Shown here: positions 33,662-42,167 of the stretch, piece after piece
Layout: each line of letters opens with the position of its first letter
Numbering within the stretch: position 1 is the stretch's first letter
DNA from: Rhizomicrobium sp.
GTDB taxonomy: Bacteria; Pseudomonadota; Alphaproteobacteria; Micropepsales; Micropepsaceae
DNA length: 64,000 bases
Reading direction: 5' to 3'
Assembly (NCBI GenBank): GCA_037200045.1
Contig: JBBCHM010000001.1
Coordinates: forward strand, 1,178,001-1,242,000
Position numbers and translations under genes: made by a program
Notes under the pieces: model-generated
What the model was told of the DNA's origin: nothing
The model's input: only the letters and a program-made list of their open reading frames with translations
The model's database searches: none

Positions 33662-34316
33662 GCTGGAAGACCGTCTCGGCCACCGCTTCTCAGACCGCGA
33701 TCTGTTGAAGCGCGCGCTGACCCATTCCAGCGCCAACGCGATCGCCTCCAACGAGCGTCTCGAATTCCTCGGCGACCGCGTGCTCGGCCTGGTCATCGCC
33801 GAGGATCTGCACAAGCGCTATCCCGACGACGCCGAGGGCGCGCTGGCCCTGAAGCTCAACGCCTTGGTGCGCGAGGAAGCCTGCGCCCGCGCCGCCGAGG
33901 CGGCGGGCCTCGCCGACAGCCTGATCCTCGCCAAGTCGGAATCGCTCAGCGGCGGGCGGCGCAAGGGCGCGATCCTCGCCGGCGCCTGCGAGGCGGTGAT
34001 CGCCGCGCTCTACCAGGACGGCGGGCTCGAGACCGCGCGCCGCTTCATCGAATGCTATTGGGCGCCGATGATCGAGACGCTCAGCCCCGACATGCGCGAT
34101 CCCAAGACGACGCTGCAGGAATGGGCGCAGGCGCGGCGCGGCAATTCCGGCGCGCCGGTCTACGCGCTGGTGAAGCGCGAGGGCCCCGACCACGCGCCGC
34201 ATTTCGTCGTGGAGGTCCGCGTCGCCGGACAAGACCCGCTCACCGGCGAAGGCCGCTCGAAGCGCGAAGCCGAACAGGACGCGGCGAAGAAGATGCTGGA
34301 AAAGGTACGCGAATGA
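33582..34316 (+). CDS. rnc: Ribonuclease III (start uncertain)
   Basis: RNase III cuts double-stranded RNA, including rRNA precursors. The nuclease domain shows ELEDRLGHRFSDRDLLKRAL, the catalytic NERLEFLGDRVLGLV and KGAILAGACEAVIAALYQDGG. A double-stranded RNA-binding domain closes the protein (PKTTLQEWAQARRG to SKREAEQDAAKKML). The first family-like residue is right at the lepB stop, and no ATG, GTG or TTG lies there. The nearest ATG in frame is 33582, inside lepB (244 residues). A CTG at 33663 would give 217 residues. Confidence 0.88.
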   Translation: MKAPSGTNLGPGPERSASAGCSPSSTELEDRLGHRFSDRDLLKRALTHSSANAIASNERLEFLGDRVLGLVIAEDLHKRYPDDAEGALALKLNALVREEACARAAEAAGLADSLILAKSESLSGGRRKGAILAGACEAVIAALYQDGGLETARRFIECYWAPMIETLSPDMRDPKTTLQEWAQARRGNSGAPVYALVKREGPDHAPHFVVEVRVAGQDPLTGEGRSKREAEQDAAKKMLEKVRE

Positions 34317-35227
34317 CCCATTGCGGCTTCTGCGCCATCATCGGCGCGCCGAATGCCGGCAAGTCGACGCTGGTCAACGCGCTGGTCGGCTCCAAGGTCG
34401 CCATCGTCAGCCCCAAGGTGCAGACCACCCGCATGGCGGTGCGCGGCGTCGCGCTGAAGGACGACACCCAGATCGTGTTCATCGACACGCCCGGCATCTT
34501 CAAGCCGCGCCGGCGCCTCGACCGCGCCATGGTCAACGCCGCCTGGGCAGGCGCCGGGGACGCCGACGCCATCGTCCTCCTGGTCGACGCCGCCGAACTC
34601 ACCGCGAACCCGAAGGGCCGCGCCGCCGATGACACCCACGCCATCGTCAAGGCGCTGAAGGACGCCGACACGAAAGCCGCGCTGGCGCTCAACAAGATCG
34701 ACGGCATGAAGCGCACCGATCTGTTGCCGATGGTGCAGGCGTTCAACGCCGAGGGCGCGTTCGAGGAGATCTTCCTGATCTCCGCGCTGAAGGGCGACGG
34801 CGTCGCCGATCTGCTCGCCTGGGTGGCCAAGCGGATGCCGGAGGGCCCGTGGCTCTATCCCGCCGACCAGTCGGCCGACATCCCCTCGCGCCTGCTCGCC
34901 GCCGAGATCACGCGCGAGAAGATCTATCTGCGCCTGCACGACGAGTTGCCTTATGCGTCCGCCGTCGAGACCGAGAAATGGGAGGAGCGCAAGGACGGCT
35001 CCGCCCGCATCGAGCAGACGATCTACGTCCAGCGCGAGGGCCAGAAGGCGATCGTTCTGGGCAAGGGCGGCGCCACGATCAAGATCATCGGCGAACTGGC
35101 GCGCAAGGAGATGGAGGAGATTTTTGGGCGCCGCATCCATCTCTTCCTGTTCGTGAAGGTCCGCGAGGACTGGGCGGAGCAGCGCGCGCATTACAAGGAA
35201 ATGGGTTTGGAGTTCCCGGAGGAATAG
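34313..35227 (+). CDS. era: GTPase Era
   Basis: Era is an essential GTPase that binds 16S rRNA during 30S assembly. The 304-residue protein has G1 GAPNAGKSTLVNAL, switch region QTTRMAVRG, G3 DTPGIF, G4 NKID and G5 SALKG. The C-terminal KH domain has EGQKAIVLGKGGATIKIIG. Its ATG overlaps the rnc stop (ATGA), so the order lepB-rnc-era is one unit. Confidence 0.96.
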   Translation: MTHCGFCAIIGAPNAGKSTLVNALVGSKVAIVSPKVQTTRMAVRGVALKDDTQIVFIDTPGIFKPRRRLDRAMVNAAWAGAGDADAIVLLVDAAELTANPKGRAADDTHAIVKALKDADTKAALALNKIDGMKRTDLLPMVQAFNAEGAFEEIFLISALKGDGVADLLAWVAKRMPEGPWLYPADQSADIPSRLLAAEITREKIYLRLHDELPYASAVETEKWEERKDGSARIEQTIYVQREGQKAIVLGKGGATIKIIGELARKEMEEIFGRRIHLFLFVKVREDWAEQRAHYKEMGLEFPEE

Positions 35228-35249
35228 AAAGCTCCGTCAAACAAAAAGG

Positions 35250-35370
35250 TGTCATCGCCCGCGAATGCGGGCGACCCAGGTGACATCTTCGCCGCTCTCG
35301 CCGATTTCGCTCTCATCCCGCACACACGCGAATGCCTCAACTGGGTGGCCCGCATTCGCGGGCCATGACA
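35250..35370. repeat. Family A paired palindromic repeat, copy 4
   Basis: TGTCATCGCCCGCGAATGCG with CCCAGGTGA on the left, and CAACTGGGTGG leading to CGCGGGCCATGACA on the right. It occupies most of the era-recO gap and ends ten bases before the recO ATG. Confidence 0.85.
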
Positions 35371-35380
35371 CATTGGCGCG

Positions 35381-36118
35381 ATGGAATGGACCGACGCCGC
35401 CCTCGTGCTTTCGTCCCGCCCCCACGGCGAAACCAGCGCGATCCTCGAAACGCTGACCCGCGAGCACGGCCGCCATCTCGGCCTGGTGCGCGGCGGCGCG
35501 TCGCGCAAATCGAAATCCGTGCTCCAGCCCGGCAACAGCGTGCAGCTCCATTGGCGCGCGCGGCTGAACGAGCATCTCGGCAATTTCACCGTCGAGCCGG
35601 CGAAGGCCCGCTCCGGCGACATGATGGAGAGCCGTGAGGCGCTGGCCGGCCTCAACGCCTTCACCGCGGTCGCCTCCGCCGCGCTGCCCGAGCGCGAGGT
35701 CCACGCGCCGGTGTTCGAGGCCGGCACGCTGCTGCTCGACGCGATGCAGGCGAGCGATTTCGCCCATTGGGGCGCGCTCTATGTCCGCTGGGAGGCGGGC
35801 CTGCTCGAGGAACTCGGCTTCGGCCTGGACCTTTCGCGCTGCGCCTCGACCGGCGCGACCGAGAACCTGATCTACGTCTCGCCGCGCACCGGCCGCGCGG
35901 TGTCGGGCGAGGCGGGGGCGCCCTACAAGGACCGGCTGCTTGCGCTGCCCGGTTTCCTGCTGGGTTCGCAGAATGCGACACCCGACGCCGCCGACGTCGC
36001 GGCGGGCCTGAAACTCACAGGACATTTTCTGTTGGAGCGTGTGCTCATGCCGCACGGCAAGGAAATCCCCGCCGCCCGCCTACGCCTCGACGCGCTGGCG
36101 ATCGGCGAATCGCGGTAA
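35381..36118 (+). CDS. recO: DNA repair protein RecO
   Basis: RecO helps load RecA on SSB-coated single strands in the RecFOR pathway. The 245-residue protein has the N-terminal OB fold (VLSSRPHGETSAILETLTRE and HLGLVRGGASRKSK) and a helical C-terminal part with YVRWEAGLLEELGFGLDLSRCA. The zinc-binding cysteine set of some RecO proteins is reduced here to Cys150. It lies after era as in related bacteria. A repeat element provides the sequence right up to its start. Confidence 0.92.
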   Translation: MEWTDAALVLSSRPHGETSAILETLTREHGRHLGLVRGGASRKSKSVLQPGNSVQLHWRARLNEHLGNFTVEPAKARSGDMMESREALAGLNAFTAVASAALPEREVHAPVFEAGTLLLDAMQASDFAHWGALYVRWEAGLLEELGFGLDLSRCASTGATENLIYVSPRTGRAVSGEAGAPYKDRLLALPGFLLGSQNATPDAADVAAGLKLTGHFLLERVLMPHGKEIPAARLRLDALAIGESR

Positions 36119-36122
36119 ACCA

Positions 36123-36290
36123 ACCCTCCCGTTCACGGGAGGGTCGAACAAATCGACGCGAAGCGGCGATTTTTCGGGGGTCCATAGCGTCAGCGTATGG
36201 ACGCGGAGCGAAGCGGAGCAGGGGGACAAACTCCCCGAAATTTGCTCCGCTGCGCTTCGCAAATTTCGACCCTCCCGTGAACGGGAGGGT
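36123..36290. repeat. Family B long hairpin repeat
   Basis: ACCCTCCCGTTCACGGGAGG at the left is matched by CCTCCCGTGAACGGGAGGGT at the right. The centre contains GTATGGACGCGGAGCGAAGC and inverted GAAATTTGC/GCAAATTTC blocks. It fills the recO-parC gap. Confidence 0.8.
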
Positions 36291-36316
36291 AGGACACCAA
36301 CACAAGCAACTTGACC

Positions 36317-38557
36317 ATGGCCGACATCACAGACGACATCCGCCCCGAACCCCTCGGCAAAGCCCTCGCCGAGCGCTACCTCGCCTATGCGCTCTCCACC
36401 ATCACCATGCGCGCGCTGCCCGATGCGCGCGACGGATTGAAGCCCGTCCACCGCCGCATCCTCTACGGCATGCGCCTGCTGCGTCTCGACTCCACCTCGG
36501 CGTTCAAGAAATCCGCCAAGATCGTCGGCGACGTGATGGGCTCGTTCCACCCGCACGGCGACCAGGCGATCTACGACGCGCTGGTGCGCCTCGCCCAGGA
36601 CTTCGCCACGCGCTACCCGCTGGTCGACGGCCAGGGCAATTTCGGCAATATCGACGGCGACAATCCTGCCGCCTACCGCTACACCGAAGCGCGCATGACC
36701 GACGTCGCGGCCATGCTGCTCGACGGCCTGGACGAGAACGCGGTCGATTTCCGCCCCAATTACGACGGCCAGGACGAGGAACCCGTCGTCCTTCCCGGCG
36801 CCTTCCCGAACCTGCTCGCCAACGGCTCGTCCGGCATCGCGGTCGGCATGGCGACCTCGATCCCGCCGCACAATGTCGGCGAATTGTGCGAGGCGCTGAA
36901 GAAGCTCATCGACAATCCGAACACCCGCGACCGCACGCTGAGCGACATCGTGCGCGGCCCCGATTTCCCCACCGGCGGCATCCTGGTCGATGGCCCCGAG
37001 ACCATCGCGGAAGCCTACAAGACCGGCCGCGGCTCCTTCCGCGTCCGCGCCAAGTGGAAGCGGGAAGAGGGCGCCCGCGGCGTCTACCAGATCGTCGTCA
37101 CCGAGATTCCCTACCAGATCCAGAAGGCCAAGCTGATCACCCAGATCGCCGAGCTTCTGGAACAGAAGAAGCTGCCGCTGCTCGACGACATCCACGACGA
37201 GAGCGCCGAAGACATCCGCATCGTGCTGACGCCCAAGAGCCGCACGGTCGAGGCCGAGATATTGATGGAGCAGTTGTTCCGCTCCAGCGACCTGGAATCG
37301 CGCTTTCCGCTCAACATGAACGTGCTCGACCACGGCACCGTGCCGCGCGTCATGAGCCTGAAGGACGTCCTCCAGGCGTTCGTCGATCACCGCCGCGAGG
37401 TGCTGGTGCGCCGCTCGACGCACCGCCTCGAAAAGATCGCCGCCCGCTTGGAAATCCTCGAAGGCTATCTCGCGGTCTTCCTGAACCTCGACAAGGTGAT
37501 CCGGATCATCCGCACCGAGGACGAGCCCAAGCCCGTTCTGATGAAGGCGTTCAAGCTCACCGACAACCAGGCCGAGGCCATCCTCAACATGCGCCTGCGC
37601 AGCCTGCGCCGGCTGGAGGAGATGGAAATCCGCGCCGAGCACGACGCGCTGACCCGGGAACAGAAGGACCTCAAAAAGCTGCTCGCCTCCGACAAGCTGA
37701 AGGACGAGAGGCTGATCGAGGAGGTCAAGGCGATCGACGCCAAGTTCGGCGCCAGGACCGCGCTCGGCAAGCGCCGCACCCAGATCATCGAGGCCAAGCA
37801 CATCGACAAGATCGAGGCGCTGGCCGAAGAAGCCGTGGCGCTGGCCACAGCCGTCGAGAAGGAGCCGGTCACCGTCGTCCTTTCCGAGAAGGGCTGGCTA
37901 CGCTCCTTCAAGGGCCATATGGAAGAGAACGACAGCGTCAAATACCGCGAGGGCGACCGGCGCAAATTCTGGATCCACGCCCAGACCACCGACAAGCTTA
38001 TGTTGTTCTCGACCGACGGCCGCTTCTTCACGCTGGAGGCGAGCAAGCTGCCCGGCGGGCGCGGCAATGGCGAGGCGATCCGCACCTTCATCGACCTTCC
38101 GCCGGACGCCGATATCGTGACGATGTTCGCGCATGTCCCGGGCCGCAAGCTCCTGCTCGCCGCCGAAAGCGGCCACGGCTTCGTGACCAGCGAGGACGAG
38201 GCGGTGGCGATGACCAAGGCCGGCAAGCGCGTGATGAACGTGAAGACCGGCGTCGAGGCCAAGGCTTGCGCCTTTGTCAGCGGCGACAGCGTCGCGGTGA
38301 TCGGCGACAACCGCAAGCTCCTGATCTTCGGCCTCGACGAAGTGCCCGAGATGGCGCGCGGGCAAGGTGTGTACCTGCAACGCTACAAGGACGGCGGGTT
38401 GCTGGACGCGACGACGTTTGTCGGCAAGGACGGCCTGAAGGACGAGAACAACCGCGAATTTTCCGCCGCCGAACTGAAAGACTGGCGCGGCGAACGCGCG
38501 CAAGCGGGCCGCCTGCAGCCCCGCGGCTGGGCGAAGAGCGGCAAGTTCGCGCGCTGA
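36317..38557 (+). CDS. parC: DNA topoisomerase IV subunit A
   Basis: ParC is the DNA-breaking subunit of the enzyme that unlinks daughter chromosomes. The 746-residue protein has the catalytic Tyr122 in [28 protein letters not shown] and [17 protein letters not shown]. The position matching Ser80 of E. coli ParC is Gln83, so the quinolone-sensitive serine is naturally absent. The C-terminal part is a short beta-pinwheel ([34 protein letters not shown]), shorter than in GyrA, which supports ParC. ATG 36317 is preferred to the TTG two codons earlier. Confidence 0.93.
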   Translation: MADITDDIRPEPLGKALAERYLAYALSTITMRALPDARDGLKPVHRRILYGMRLLRLDSTSAFKKSAKIVGDVMGSFHPHGDQAIYDALVRLAQDFATRYPLVDGQGNFGNIDGDNPAAYRYTEARMTDVAAMLLDGLDENAVDFRPNYDGQDEEPVVLPGAFPNLLANGSSGIAVGMATSIPPHNVGELCEALKKLIDNPNTRDRTLSDIVRGPDFPTGGILVDGPETIAEAYKTGRGSFRVRAKWKREEGARGVYQIVVTEIPYQIQKAKLITQIAELLEQKKLPLLDDIHDESAEDIRIVLTPKSRTVEAEILMEQLFRSSDLESRFPLNMNVLDHGTVPRVMSLKDVLQAFVDHRREVLVRRSTHRLEKIAARLEILEGYLAVFLNLDKVIRIIRTEDEPKPVLMKAFKLTDNQAEAILNMRLRSLRRLEEMEIRAEHDALTREQKDLKKLLASDKLKDERLIEEVKAIDAKFGARTALGKRRTQIIEAKHIDKIEALAEEAVALATAVEKEPVTVVLSEKGWLRSFKGHMEENDSVKYREGDRRKFWIHAQTTDKLMLFSTDGRFFTLEASKLPGGRGNGEAIRTFIDLPPDADIVTMFAHVPGRKLLLAAESGHGFVTSEDEAVAMTKAGKRVMNVKTGVEAKACAFVSGDSVAVIGDNRKLLIFGLDEVPEMARGQGVYLQRYKDGGLLDATTFVGKDGLKDENNREFSAAELKDWRGERAQAGRLQPRGWAKSGKFAR

Positions 38558-38560
38558 ACA

Positions 38561-38711
38561 ACCCTCCCGTTCACGGGAGGGTCGAAATTTGCGCAGCAAA
38601 TTTCGGGGAGGGGACAGCCTCTCCGCTTGAGCTCGACTTGCGCCGCTGTCCCCTCCCCGAAAAATCCTCGCTGCGCTCGGATTTTGTCGACCCTCCCGCA
38701 AGCGGGAGGGT
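38561..38711. repeat. Family B long hairpin repeat
   Basis: ACCCTCCCGTTCACGGGAGG on the left and CCCTCCCGCAAGCGGGAGGG on the right. Inside, GGGGAGGGGACAGC is complemented by GCTGTCCCCTCCCC. It begins two bases after the parC stop. Confidence 0.8.
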
Positions 38712-38741
38712 TAAATACGGCGCTGACATCAGGAGCCGCCC

Positions 38742-39563
38742 ATGCCCTTTCATGACATCCTCTACGCCTCCGACGGCGGCGTCGCGACGATCACGATGAA
38801 CCGGCCGAAGTTCAAGAACGCGCTGTCCTACCGCCTGCTCGACGAGATCGACGCCGGCTTCACCTTGGCCCAAAACGACAAAGCCGTCCGCGTCGTGGTG
38901 CTGCGCGGCGCCGGCGGGAATTTCTCGTCCGGCCACGACCTCGGCACGCCCGAGGCGCTCGAATACCGCAAGAATCTCGGCGCCGAGCCCGGCACCATCG
39001 AGGCCTATGACGAGTTCAAGAAATACAATCTCGACGTCCATCTGCGCTGGCGCAATTTCCCCAAGCCGACCGTCGCGATGGTCGAAGGCTTCTGCATTTA
39101 CGCCGGCTGGATGACAGCCGCGTGCTGCGACGTCGTCTTCGCCGCGTCGAACGCCGAATTCCTCGCCGGCTTCGTCGAATACATGTCGATCCCCTGGGAC
39201 ATCGGCATCCGCCGCGCCAAGGAGCTTTGCTTCGAGAGCCGCTTCATCTCCGCCCAGGAGGCGCATGATTACGGCTTCGTCAATCGCGTCGTGGCGCCGG
39301 AAAAACTGGAGCAGGAGACCTACGACTACGCCCACCGCGTCGCGGAGAATTCCCCCGACGCGCTGCGCTTCGCCAAGATCCAGATGAACAAGGCGCAGGA
39401 TGCGCAGGGCTTCACCAACGCGGTGGAGGATTCGCTCGGCGACTATCAGGCGATGATGTATCTGCTGGGCAGCGAGCAGATGCGGGTGGGCGGGCAGCGC
39501 CGGCTCCTGACCGTCGATCTGGCCGTCAAGGGCCGCAAGAAGGAACGCCGCGGGCAGAAATAG
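38742..39563 (+). CDS. Enoyl-CoA hydratase/isomerase family protein
   Basis: The 273-residue crotonase-fold protein has ITMNRPKFKNALSYRLLDEI, the oxyanion-hole segment GGNFSSGHDLG and a second glycine region GFCIYAGWMTAACCDVVFA. Of the two catalytic glutamates of classical hydratases, the one in the usual GGGCEL segment is absent (AGWMTA), while that in GFVEYMSIPWDIG is kept. The reaction may therefore differ from hydration. It lies alone between parC and a transporter. Confidence 0.85.
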   Translation: MPFHDILYASDGGVATITMNRPKFKNALSYRLLDEIDAGFTLAQNDKAVRVVVLRGAGGNFSSGHDLGTPEALEYRKNLGAEPGTIEAYDEFKKYNLDVHLRWRNFPKPTVAMVEGFCIYAGWMTAACCDVVFAASNAEFLAGFVEYMSIPWDIGIRRAKELCFESRFISAQEAHDYGFVNRVVAPEKLEQETYDYAHRVAENSPDALRFAKIQMNKAQDAQGFTNAVEDSLGDYQAMMYLLGSEQMRVGGQRRLLTVDLAVKGRKKERRGQK

Positions 39564-39591
39564 CAATCTTTGCTGCCGCCACGCCTCGGTT

Positions 39592-39718
39592 GTCATGGCC
39601 CGCGAATGCGGGCCACCCAGGTGACGCCCGGCACGGATGGAGGCAGACTGTCGATGCGCGAAACTGGCGCGATCCGAGAAGATGTCAACTGGATGGCCCG
39701 CAGTCGCGGGCCATGACA
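39592..39718. repeat. Family A paired palindromic repeat, copy 5
   Basis: TGTCATGGCCCGCGAATGCG with CCCAGGTGA on the left; TCAACTGGATGG then CGCAGTCGCGGGCCATGACA on the right. The two hairpin tips differ (GAATGC versus GACTGC), so the ends have drifted independently here. Confidence 0.85.
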
Positions 39719-39740
39719 GGTTGAGCAGGGGGAGAAATCA

Positions 39741-41060
39741 TTGTCGATCGAACGGACTGCCGCGCGCCCCGGCACCGGTGGCGTCTCGCGCCGCTACATC
39801 CTGGTGATGCTGACGCTCGTCTATGTCGTCAATTATCTCGACCGCAACATCCTCAACATCCTGCTCCCCGCGATCAAGGCGGAATTCCACCTGACCGACG
39901 CGGCGCTCGGCCTTTTGTCGGGCACCAGCTTCGCGATCCTCTACGCCATCCTGGGCGTGCCGCTCGCCTGGCTCGCCGACCGCGTGAACCGGCGCAACGT
40001 CATCGCCTATTCGATGATCCTGTTCGCCGCGATGACGGCGGTCTCGGCGCGGGCCGCGAACTTCTTCCAGCTCGTCGCCGCGCGGATCGGCACCGGCATC
40101 GGCGAGGCGGGCACCAGCCCTTCCGTCAACTCGATCATCTCCGATCTCTACGAGCCGCATGAGCGGGCAGGGGCTCTGTCCTTCTATGCCGCCGGCCTCA
40201 ATATCGGCCTGCTGGTCGCCTTCTTCGGCGGCGGCTGGATCGAGCAGCATTACGGCTGGCGCACCGCGTTCCTCGCCGCCGGCCTGCCGGGCCTGGTGCT
40301 CGCGCTGCTCTTTCTCTTCACCGTGCCCGAACCGAGGCGCGGCCAGGTGGACGGGATCGCCGACACCGGCCGCGCGCCGCATCTGCCCGAGACGATCGCC
40401 TTTCTGTGGTCGCGCAAATCCTTCCGCTTCATCGCGCTCGGCACCGGCATGGCGTCGTTCGGCGGCTATGCCGGCAATTCCTTCGTGCCCGTCTTCCTGG
40501 CGCGCACCCATCACATGAGCCCGTCCGAGATCGGCGTGACGCTGGCGGTCCTGTTCGGCGTGGTCGGCGGCATCGGCACCTATATGTCGGGCGTCCTGGC
40601 CGACTGGCTCGGCAAGCGCGACGTGCGCTGGAACATGTATGTCATCGTGATCTTCATCGTCTGCGCCCTGCCGTTCTTCCCGTTCTATTTCCTCGCGCCG
40701 AGCCTGCCCGTCGCGCTCGTCTGCGCCGTGATGCCGACCGCGAGCGGCGCCGCCTATCTCGCGCCGTCCTACGCCATGGTGCAGAGCCTGGTGCCGCTGC
40801 GCATGCGCGCCCAGTCGGCCGCGATCCTGCTCTTCGTGCTCAACATCATCGGCTTCGGCCTGGGGCCGCTTTCGGTCGGCAAGCTGAGCGACCTGTTGAC
40901 GCCCGCGCTCGGCAGCGACGCGCTGCGCTGGGCTTTGCTCGCGACGGTCGTCACCTGGACGATCGCGGCCTGGTGTTTCTGGATGGCGAGCCGCCGGCTG
41001 CCGGCCGAACTTGCCAGCGCCAATGCGCCGCCCGCCGACACCGTCGAGGTCGGCGCTTGA
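39741..41060 (+). CDS. MFS transporter, spinster-like
   Basis: The 439-residue protein has twelve predicted membrane segments. The MFS signature between segments 2 and 3 reads LAWLADRVNRRNVIA, and N-terminal VYVVNYLDRNILNILLPAIK and GIGEAGTSPSVNSIISDLYEPHERA are typical of the spinster-like subgroup. The substrate is unknown. The start is a TTG at 39741 after a good AGGGGGAGAAATCA ribosome region. A family A repeat ends 22 bases before it. Confidence 0.88.
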   Translation: MSIERTAARPGTGGVSRRYILVMLTLVYVVNYLDRNILNILLPAIKAEFHLTDAALGLLSGTSFAILYAILGVPLAWLADRVNRRNVIAYSMILFAAMTAVSARAANFFQLVAARIGTGIGEAGTSPSVNSIISDLYEPHERAGALSFYAAGLNIGLLVAFFGGGWIEQHYGWRTAFLAAGLPGLVLALLFLFTVPEPRRGQVDGIADTGRAPHLPETIAFLWSRKSFRFIALGTGMASFGGYAGNSFVPVFLARTHHMSPSEIGVTLAVLFGVVGGIGTYMSGVLADWLGKRDVRWNMYVIVIFIVCALPFFPFYFLAPSLPVALVCAVMPTASGAAYLAPSYAMVQSLVPLRMRAQSAAILLFVLNIIGFGLGPLSVGKLSDLLTPALGSDALRWALLATVVTWTIAAWCFWMASRRLPAELASANAPPADTVEVGA

Positions 41061-41094
41061 TCCCGCCGCGCATTGCGGCAGGATGGCCGGCGCG

Positions 41095-42051
41095 ATGACA
41101 GCCAGGATCGAAGTGGGAAGCTTGAGAGGCTTCGCGGCCGTCGCCGCGATCCTGATGCTCGGCATGGGCGTCGCGATGGCCGTCGGCGGCCAGGATCGAC
41201 ATCCCGCGCCGCGCATCGCCGGAGCGATGCCGCCGCCGCGCCCCGGCAAACCCGCCCCGATGGTCAAGGTCCTCGTCGCCGAACCACGCGCCACGCCGCT
41301 TGTTCCGCGAACCATCGCGCGCGCGGTGTCGAAACCGGTTCAGGCGCCGCAGACGGTCGCGATGGCCCCGCTGCCGCCGCAAACCATCGCGCCCGATCCC
41401 GCCACGCCGGCCGAAGAGGCGAGCCGCGTCGCCGCGCGGGTTTCCGCCAAGGTGCCGTCCGCCCTCGCGCCCTATTTCGACACCTTCATCTATGTCAGCA
41501 AGGCGGCGAGCGGCCCCTGGGCACAGCGCCTGTTCCTGTTCCGCAAACAGCCTGACGGCACGCTTGCCCTCGACCAGAGCTTTCCCGTCTCGACCGGCCG
41601 CGAACGCTCCGAGCAGTATTTCACCGCCACGCCCACCGGCCTGTTCGAGCTCGACGTCCACCGCTTCTTGCCGATGGCGCGCTCGGCCAAGTGGAACGAC
41701 GCGGCGATGCCCTGGGCGATGTTCCTGAACTACGCCTATCGCACCCAGATGTCGGGCGTGGCGCTGCACGCCGCCATCGGCCGGCGCGAGCGCGCCGATA
41801 TCGGCCATCGCGCCTCGGGCGGCTGCGTCCGCCTGCCGCTGGAGAAGGCCGATCTCCTCTTCCACCGCTTCCTGGCGGAGGAGCGCGGCCAGGTCCCCGT
41901 CTTCACCTTCGATCCCGCCCGGGGAACGACCAACACGGCGGGAATCGTCAGCCATGATGCGCAGGGCAACATCGTCCTCGCCGACGGCCTCAAGGTCCTC
42001 GTCATCATCGACAACTTCTCCGGCGAACCGCCCCCGCTGCCGCAATCCTGA
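41095..42051 (+). CDS. L,D-transpeptidase family protein, first of a tandem pair
   Basis: The 318-residue protein has an N-terminal membrane anchor or signal (FAAVAAILMLGMGVAMAVGG), a Pro/Ala-rich linker to about residue 125 and a YkuD catalytic domain. The motif reads LHAAIGRRERADIGHRASGG followed by CVRLP, giving the histidine and catalytic cysteine. The residue before Gly-Cys, usually His, is Gly. Such enzymes make 3-3 peptidoglycan cross-links or attach proteins to the wall. It is followed by a related gene at 42168, and the two share FLNY/FFNW and YVSKA stretches. Confidence 0.88.
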   Translation: MTARIEVGSLRGFAAVAAILMLGMGVAMAVGGQDRHPAPRIAGAMPPPRPGKPAPMVKVLVAEPRATPLVPRTIARAVSKPVQAPQTVAMAPLPPQTIAPDPATPAEEASRVAARVSAKVPSALAPYFDTFIYVSKAASGPWAQRLFLFRKQPDGTLALDQSFPVSTGRERSEQYFTATPTGLFELDVHRFLPMARSAKWNDAAMPWAMFLNYAYRTQMSGVALHAAIGRRERADIGHRASGGCVRLPLEKADLLFHRFLAEERGQVPVFTFDPARGTTNTAGIVSHDAQGNIVLADGLKVLVIIDNFSGEPPPLPQS

Positions 42052-42167
42052 GTTTCCCCGCCAGGGCAGCCAAAAGCCGCACCACGGAATTAACCGGCCT
42101 CGTCCCGAAGCGGGACAGACGGTTTATTTTTGGTTATCATGCGCGGCGGACCCTGTTTTCGGATTCC

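Noticed and set aside
36317..38557. Assignment as gyrA
   Set aside because: The protein is shorter than GyrA and its C-terminal pinwheel is reduced. Gln at the quinolone-site serine and the overall length fit ParC better.
577..39718. Repeated palindromes as a possible CRISPR array
   Set aside because: The copies are thousands of bases apart and occur as inverted pairs, without regular spacers or cas genes.
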